Below are positions 59,996-64,000 of a DNA stretch of 64,000 bases, piece after piece. This DNA is from Streptomyces violens (GTDB taxonomy: Bacteria > Actinomycetota > Actinomycetes > Streptomycetales > Streptomycetaceae). The translations under genes were made by a program, and so were the position numbers. Within the stretch, counting starts at the first letter, position 1. Each line of letters starts with the position of its first letter. The DNA is taken from NCBI RefSeq assembly GCF_000717745.1, contig NZ_JOBH01000017.1:124001-188000 (forward strand), in the 5' to 3' direction. Under the pieces are notes generated by a model. That model was given only the letters and a program-made list of their open reading frames with translations, had not been told where the DNA came from and made no database searches.

Positions 59996-60586
59996 TCACC
60001 GCAGGCGCTTCCCGATGCGCTCGCGCAGCGCGTCCATCGTGAAGCCGCGCGGGTCGACCTTGCCCGGCTGCCACTCCAGATGGCCGAGCACCGAGCGCTC
60101 GTTCCAGCCGTGCACCCGGCACACCGCGGCGGCCGCCTTCTCGATCGCCTCCAGCTGTGCGTCGGGCCACGGGTCCTCGCCGTCGCCGAGGTTCTCGCAC
60201 TCGAAGCCGTAGTAGACGCGGTTGCCGTCGGTGTCGGCCTCGTTGTCCGGCGGCAGCCGCCGCTCGGCGATCACCGCCCGCAGGACGTCGCCGTCGCCGA
60301 GCCCCGCGTGGTTGGCGCGGCCGTGACCCACCAGATGGACCGTGCCGTCCTTGGTGATCACGCCGTGGCACAGCGGGCCCGGCAGGTCCGGGTGGCCGTC
60401 GTAGCAGATCCGTACGGTCTCCTCGGCGCCCGAGGTCACGGTGTGGTGGATCATCACGCCGTGCACCCCGCCCCAGGGGCCCTTGTGATTGCGGTTGTGC
60501 GTGCGCCAGTTGCCGACCTCGACGACGCGCAGCCCTTCGTCCCGCAGCGCTTCGAGGAATCTGTCCGCTGACATGGGTGAGGCCAT
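59996..60586 (-). CDS. N-acetylmuramoyl-L-alanine amidase (amidase_2/PGRP fold)
   Basis: The 196-residue protein has an amidase_2 domain with zinc ligands in VMIHHTVTSG (first His) and GHLEWQPGKVDPRGF (second His and the Asp corresponding to AmpD GHxDIxPGRKxDPG). It has no signal peptide, cell-wall-binding domain or membrane anchor, so it is either cytoplasmic or exported by lysis or unknown means. The start is taken as ATG 60586, where GGAACGGAG precedes; ATG 60574 is an alternative. Phage endolysins share this fold, but there are no phage genes around. Confidence 0.85.
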   Translation of the reverse strand: MASPMSADRFLEALRDEGLRVVEVGNWRTHNRNHKGPWGGVHGVMIHHTVTSGAEETVRICYDGHPDLPGPLCHGVITKDGTVHLVGHGRANHAGLGDGDVLRAVIAERRLPPDNEADTDGNRVYYGFECENLGDGEDPWPDAQLEAIEKAAAAVCRVHGWNERSVLGHLEWQPGKVDPRGFTMDALRERIGKRLR

Positions 60587-60796
60587 GAACGGCTCCGTTC
60601 CGGTGCAACAGCGGCCGCCGATCGCGTACCGCCTCGTAAAACGCTTGTACTGGAACGGAACCTTCTGGGTCAGCAGTTCGCGGTCAATGCGAGCCGAAGC
60701 GGCCACTTACGGGGCATACGCTGGACATATGTCCCTACCGGAGCGGTTTCGCGCACGGGAACCGTGGGAACCTGTGCCGGTCGCGCGGATCAGCCC

Positions 60797-61033
60797 CTAC
60801 GCGCCGCGCAGGATGCCGTCCCCGTGCGTCGCGATGTACCCCTCGAGCGCCTGCAGCGCCGTCGCCGTCGCCTCCGGGGAGCCGCTGCCGCGCCGCTCGG
60901 CGTAGTACGCCGCGCCCAGCCGCTTCAGCAGATCGGCGCCCGCGCGCTGCTGCTGGACCTCGTCCACCTTCTGCTTGCCCTGTGCCAGGCCACGCTGCGC
61001 CTGCTCCTTGGCACGGTCCAGAAATCCCGCCAT
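60797..61033 (-). CDS. Small conserved hypothetical protein
   Basis: The 78-residue protein reads MAGFLDRAKEQAQRGLAQ at its start, then a heptad-like basic region (GKQKVDEVQQQRAGADLLKRLGAAYYAERRG) and a short helix. It is amphipathic and probably helical or coiled-coil, without membrane segment or cysteine. ATG 61033 has an excellent GGAGGCAGC ribosome site, which together with the non-random composition supports it as real. I do not know a function. It is divergent from the AraC-type gene. Confidence 0.75.
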   Translation of the reverse strand: MAGFLDRAKEQAQRGLAQGKQKVDEVQQQRAGADLLKRLGAAYYAERRGSGSPEATATALQALEGYIATHGDGILRGA

Positions 61034-61152
61034 TGTGCTGCCTCCGCGTCGGTCCATGGGTCTCGCAGGCACCGGTGCCGTCCGGCTCCGGTGCGTGCCG
61101 TACCCGATCAACGGCCGGGACGCGGCGGCGGTTCCCGTGCCAGGCTGGAGAC

Positions 61153-61902
61153 GTGTACCGGGAACGGCCCTCCGTGCTGTCCGGCGCCGCCGTGTGGACC
61201 AAGACCCCGGGAACGGCGCCGCGTCCCGTGCTGCCCGACGGCTGCACCGATCTGATCTGGTACGACGGCCGCCTTCTGGTCGCGGGACCGGACACCCGCC
61301 CGCATCTGCCGCAGGCGCCGGAGCGGGCCCCCGAGGCGCCCGTCGTCGGCCTGCGCTTCGCCCCGGGGCAGGGCCCGGCCGTCTTCGGAGTGCCCGCACA
61401 CGAACTGCGTGACCTGCGGGTTCCCCTCGCTGACCTGTGGCCCCGCGACCGGGTACGGCGGCTGACCGACGAGCTGGCCGCCGCGGCGGCCGACCACGGC
61501 CCGCAAGCCCCGGGAGCCGCTGCCGGCCGCGCCCCGGAAACCGCGTCCGGTCGCGCCCTGGAAGCCGCTGCCGCCGCCGCGCTGCGTACGGGTACCGCGC
61601 CCGACCCGGCACGCGGACTGATCGCACGGGCCGCGGCCCGGGGCACGCCGGTGCGCGAGCTCGCCGACGCGGTCGGCGTGGGCGAGCGCCAGCTGCACCG
61701 CCGCTGCCTGGCCGCCTTCGGGTACGGCCCCAAGACCCTCGGCCGGGTGCTGCGTCTGGTGCGCGCCCTGGATCTGGCCCGCTCCGGGATGCCGTACGCA
61801 CAGGTCGCCGCGGTCGCCGGGTACGCCGACCAGGCACATCTGGCGCGCGAGGTGAAGGCGCTGGCGGGAGCCCCGCTCGGGGCGGTGCTCGCGCCGGGAT
61901 AG
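61153..61902 (+). CDS. AraC-family transcriptional regulator
   Basis: The 249-residue protein has an N-terminal beta-rich domain (LPDGCTDLIWYDGRLLVAGPDTRPH, as in DUF6597-type AraC proteins) and a C-terminal AraC helix-turn-helix (VRELADAVGVGERQLHRRCLAAFGYGPKTLGRVLRLVRAL; YAQVAAVAGYADQAHLAREVKALAG). An Ala-rich repeat-like segment (GAAAGRAPETASGRALEAAAAAALRTG) links them. GTG 61153 has GGAG unusually close. The glutaminase gene follows within 10 bp, so the regulator and glsA form an operon. Confidence 0.85.
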   Translation: MYRERPSVLSGAAVWTKTPGTAPRPVLPDGCTDLIWYDGRLLVAGPDTRPHLPQAPERAPEAPVVGLRFAPGQGPAVFGVPAHELRDLRVPLADLWPRDRVRRLTDELAAAAADHGPQAPGAAAGRAPETASGRALEAAAAAALRTGTAPDPARGLIARAAARGTPVRELADAVGVGERQLHRRCLAAFGYGPKTLGRVLRLVRALDLARSGMPYAQVAAVAGYADQAHLAREVKALAGAPLGAVLAPG

Positions 61903-61912
61903 CGTGTTCGGC

Positions 61913-62824
61913 ATGGACTACCAGGCCGTTCTCGAGGAGGTGGCGGACCGTGCGCGGCCGCTGGTGAGACAAGGGAGGGTCGCCGACTACATCCCCGCAC
62001 TGGAGCGCGTCTCGCCGGACCGCTTCGGGATCGCGCTCACCGACATCCACGGGGAGACGTACGGCGTCGGTGACTGGGAGGTCCCGTTCTCCGTGCAGTC
62101 CATCTCCAAGGCCTTCTCCCTCGCGCTCGTGCTGGCCCAGGAGGACCAGAGCATCTGGAAGCGGGTGGGGCGCGAGCCGTCGGGCACGCCCTTCAACTCC
62201 CTGGTGCAGCTCGAGTGGGAGCAGGGCATCCCGCGCAATCCTTTCCTCAACTCCGGCGCGCTGGTCGTCACCGACCGCCTGCAGACCCTCACCGGCGACG
62301 CCAGCACGGCGCTGCTGGACTTCATGCGCGAGGAGAGCGGCAATCCGGAGCTCTCCTTCGACCAGGCCGTCGCCGGCTCCGAGGCCGAGCACGGCAACCG
62401 GAACGCGGCGCTGGCCCACTTCATGGCGAGCTTCGGCAATCTGGAGAACCCCGTCCCCAGCGTCATCGAGCACTACTTCTGGCAGTGTTCGATCGAGATG
62501 AGCTGCCGCGACCTGGCCACGGCCGGCGGCTTCCTCGCCCGCCACGGGCTGCGCGCCGACGGCACCCGGCTGTTGCACGCCCGCGACGCCAAGCGGATGA
62601 ACGCGGTGATGCTGACCTGCGGCACCTACGACGCGGCGGGGGAGTTCGCCTACCGGGTGGGGCTGCCCGCCAAGAGCGGGGTGGGCGGCGGCATCGTGGC
62701 GGTCGTCCCCGGGCGCTGCACGCTGTGTGTGTGGAGCCCGGGGCTGGACGCGCGCGGCAATTCGGTGGCCGGGGCCGCGGCGCTGGACCACTTCACGACG
62801 CTCACCGGATGGTCGGTGTTCTGA
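61913..62824 (+). CDS. glsA: Glutaminase A
   Basis: The 303-residue serine-dependent glutaminase hydrolyses L-glutamine to glutamate and ammonia. The beta-lactamase-like active site SISK (63-66) and Tyr26 in RVADYIPAL are present, with PRNPFLNSGALVVTD, NRNAALAHFM, LPAKSGVGGGIVAVVPG and a typical C-terminus. Length is standard. The start is ATG 61913; a GTG at 61904, directly after the AraC stop, is in frame. Control by the AraC-type regulator encoded just upstream is plausible. Confidence 0.94.
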   Translation: MDYQAVLEEVADRARPLVRQGRVADYIPALERVSPDRFGIALTDIHGETYGVGDWEVPFSVQSISKAFSLALVLAQEDQSIWKRVGREPSGTPFNSLVQLEWEQGIPRNPFLNSGALVVTDRLQTLTGDASTALLDFMREESGNPELSFDQAVAGSEAEHGNRNAALAHFMASFGNLENPVPSVIEHYFWQCSIEMSCRDLATAGGFLARHGLRADGTRLLHARDAKRMNAVMLTCGTYDAAGEFAYRVGLPAKSGVGGGIVAVVPGRCTLCVWSPGLDARGNSVAGAAALDHFTTLTGWSVF

Positions 62825-62834
62825 GGACCGGCCC

Positions 62835-63284
62835 TCAGGAGGGCAGCGGCGCGAAGAGGTCGACGCCGTGGCCGTCCGGGTCCAGGACGACGGCGTACCG
62901 CTGGCCCCAGAAGGCGTCCCACGGCTTCTTCGCGCCGCGGTACCCGGCGTCGACCAGCTCCGCATAGAGGGCGTCGACCGCCTCCGGGGACGCGCACTCG
63001 AAGGCGAGCTCGGGTGTGCCCCCGGAGGACGGTGTCCAGTCCGGGTCCATGGAGCGCAGCGTCTCGTGGGTGTCCCACATCAGCCGCAGCCCGCCGGGCA
63101 GCGGCGCGTCCACGTGCGGAGCGGCGTCGGCCTCCGCCGGGATGTCCAGGCCGAGGCGCCGGTAGAAGGCGAGCGAGGCCGCCATGTCGGCGGCGGCCAG
63201 GCCGATCGCGGCGAAGCGGGGCGCGGGGGCGGTACGGGCCGCCGCGGCTCCGGGGGTGGTCTGTGCGCTGGTCCTGTCAGTCAT
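62835..63284 (-). CDS. VOC superfamily (glyoxalase/bleomycin-resistance-like) protein
   Basis: The 149-residue protein has the paired beta-alpha-beta-beta-beta modules of the VOC fold: APRFAAIGLAAADMAASLAFYRRLGLD in the first half and ELAFECASPEAVDALYAELVDAGYRG plus YAVVLDPDGHGVDLFAPLP in the second. The substrate is unknown. The first 22 residues are Thr/Ala-rich and disordered. ATG 63284. It converges with glsA, leaving only 10 bp, and lies 114 bp after the ketosynthase on the same strand. Confidence 0.85.
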   Translation of the reverse strand: MTDRTSAQTTPGAAAARTAPAPRFAAIGLAAADMAASLAFYRRLGLDIPAEADAAPHVDAPLPGGLRLMWDTHETLRSMDPDWTPSSGGTPELAFECASPEAVDALYAELVDAGYRGAKKPWDAFWGQRYAVVLDPDGHGVDLFAPLPS

Positions 63285-63372
63285 GGGTCGAGCGTACGAA
63301 GGCGCGGCGCCGCCGGTCTTGAACGAATCGGACGTCCCCGGGCGCCGCACCCGACCCGCGAGCCGCGCCTAC

Positions 63373-63398
63373 GGGCACAGCGCCTGCAAGCGCTGCCC
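63373..63398 (-). terminator. Possible terminator after the ketosynthase gene
   Basis: Directly after the stop codon on the minus strand an imperfect hairpin (GGGCAGCGC pairing with GCGCTGTGCCC, with a one- or two-base bulge, 6-nt loop) can form. No U-tract follows. Confidence 0.4.
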
Positions 63399-64000
63399 CT
63401 ACGGGCAGCGCACGACCTGCCCCGCGTACGAAAGGTTTCCGCCGAACCCGAAGAGGAGTACCGGAGCCCCCGAGGGCACCTCGCGCCGTTCGACCAGCTT
63501 CGAGAAGGCCAGCGGCACGGACGCCGCCGAGGTGTTGCCCGACTCCACGACGTCCCGGGCGATCACCGCGTTCACCGCCCCGATGCGCTCGGCGACCGGT
63601 TCGATGATCCGCAGGTTGGCCTGGTGCAGTACGACGCCGGCCAGCTCGTCCGGCCGTACGCCGGAGCGCTCGCACACCTGGCGCGCGATGGCCGGCAGCT
63701 GGGTGGTGGCCCAGCGGTACACGGTCTGGCCCTCCTGGGAGAAGCGGGCCGGCTCGCCCTCGATGCGCACCGCGTCGCCCATCTCCGGGACCGAGCCCCA
63801 CAGCACCGGGCCGATCTCCGGCTCCGCCGCCGCGGTGACCACGGCCGCGCCCGCGCCGTCGCCCACCAGGACGCAGGTCGAGCGGTCCGTCCAGTCGACC
63901 ACGTCGGTGAACTTCTCCGCGCCGATCACCAGCGCGTTGCGTGCCGCGCCGGCCCGGATCGCGTGATCGGCGGTGGCCAGCGCGTGGGTGAAGCCCGCGC
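63399..64000 (-). CDS. 3-oxoacyl-ACP synthase III (FabH-type), C-terminal part
   Basis: The 200 visible residues are the C-terminal two thirds of a thiolase-fold KAS III: AGFTHALATADHAIRAGAAR at the window edge, then VLVGDGAGAAVV, VLHQANLRIIEPVAER with the catalytic His, and VVESGNTSAASVPLAF with the catalytic Asn, ending LLFGFGGNLSYAGQVV. The catalytic Cys lies beyond the window. It condenses an acyl-CoA with malonyl-ACP. Whether it is the housekeeping enzyme or a specialised copy cannot be said; no fabD, acpP or fabF is in the visible part. Confidence 0.9.
   Translation of the reverse strand, partial: AGFTHALATADHAIRAGAARNALVIGAEKFTDVVDWTDRSTCVLVGDGAGAAVVTAAAEPEIGPVLWGSVPEMGDAVRIEGEPARFSQEGQTVYRWATTQLPAIARQVCERSGVRPDELAGVVLHQANLRIIEPVAERIGAVNAVIARDVVESGNTSAASVPLAFSKLVERREVPSGAPVLLFGFGGNLSYAGQVVRCP

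Noticed and set aside
59996..60586. Prophage remnant suggested by the amidase
   Set aside because: No integrase, holin, portal or tail genes and no tRNA-associated attachment site nearby.

Overview
The window is very G+C-rich chromosomal DNA with tightly packed genes, many GTG starts and 4-bp stop/start overlaps. Its gene content is that of the core chromosome of a Streptomyces or close relative: SigR-RsrA, the DasR-DasABC-DasD-NagB chitosugar block, WblE beside a PdtaS-type kinase, SigH with its anti-sigma factor, and a CatR-type Fur protein beside a catalase. I see no rRNA, CRISPR array, insertion sequence, prophage or biosynthetic cluster. The order agrees, from memory, with the region of the S. 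coelicolor chromosome around hisN, sigR, nrdAB and dasA. Species cannot be fixed from the sequence.

Layout. 1-3.4 kb: a TerD-AIM24 fusion and two more AIM24 paralogues in one operon. 3.4-7.5 kb: a NUDIX hydrolase and a DUF2342 zincin-like protein on the minus strand, then an SDR-fold protein lacking the usual YxxxK, and MoaE. 7.5-13 kb: a small membrane protein, a membrane-anchored PDZ-Lon (YlbL-type) protease, a PPA1309 protein and a large UPF0182 membrane protein. 13-15.4 kb: two identical initiator tRNA genes, each with its own terminator, bracketing a SEL1-repeat protein. 15.4-18.4 kb: an aromatic-sulfonate/NMT1-type ABC transporter. 18.6-20.7 kb: catR-catA. 20.8-28.4 kb: CBS protein, hisN, a TetR regulator, an SMR (Gdx-type) exporter, rsgA, aroA, an M50-like membrane protease, an SRAP/YedK protein and a KANL3/Tex30-type hydrolase. 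28.4-34.7 kb: sigR-rsrA behind a sigma-R promoter, two membrane HD/HD-GYP proteins, a TPR protein and peptide deformylase.

34.8-43.4 kb: nrdAB (class Ia ribonucleotide reductase) behind a promoter with two NrdR-like boxes and a cobalamin riboswitch, then a sodium:solute symporter with its DUF3311 partner, and cstA with a YbdD protein. 43.5-50.1 kb: dasR, dasABC, dasD and nagB, with DasR (dre) sites before dasA and nagB. 50.6-54.5 kb: pdtaS, wblE, a diacylglycerol-kinase-fold enzyme and a membrane protein. 54.8-64 kb: sigH with its anti-sigma gene, a SAT-type acetyltransferase, a free UBP zinc finger, a Na+/H+ antiporter, a PLP desulfhydrase/deaminase, a peptidoglycan amidase, small and regulatory proteins, glutaminase, a VOC protein and the C-terminal part of a FabH-type ketosynthase.

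Themes. Stress and redox control is heavy (TerD, CatR-catalase, SigR-RsrA, SigH, WblE, SRAP). Several promoters carry recognisable operators: sigma-R, NrdR plus B12 riboswitch, DasR, a Fur-type palindrome and a CRP-like site. The least explained elements are the three-gene AIM24 operon, the YlbL/PPA1309/UPF0182 block, four unrelated intergenic minisatellites, a 20-bp perfect palindrome before the sigH operon, a terminator-like hairpin with no gene to terminate at 50.3 kb, and the long T-run-containing leader of wblE. All functional names rest on reading the translations by eye; no database search was run.
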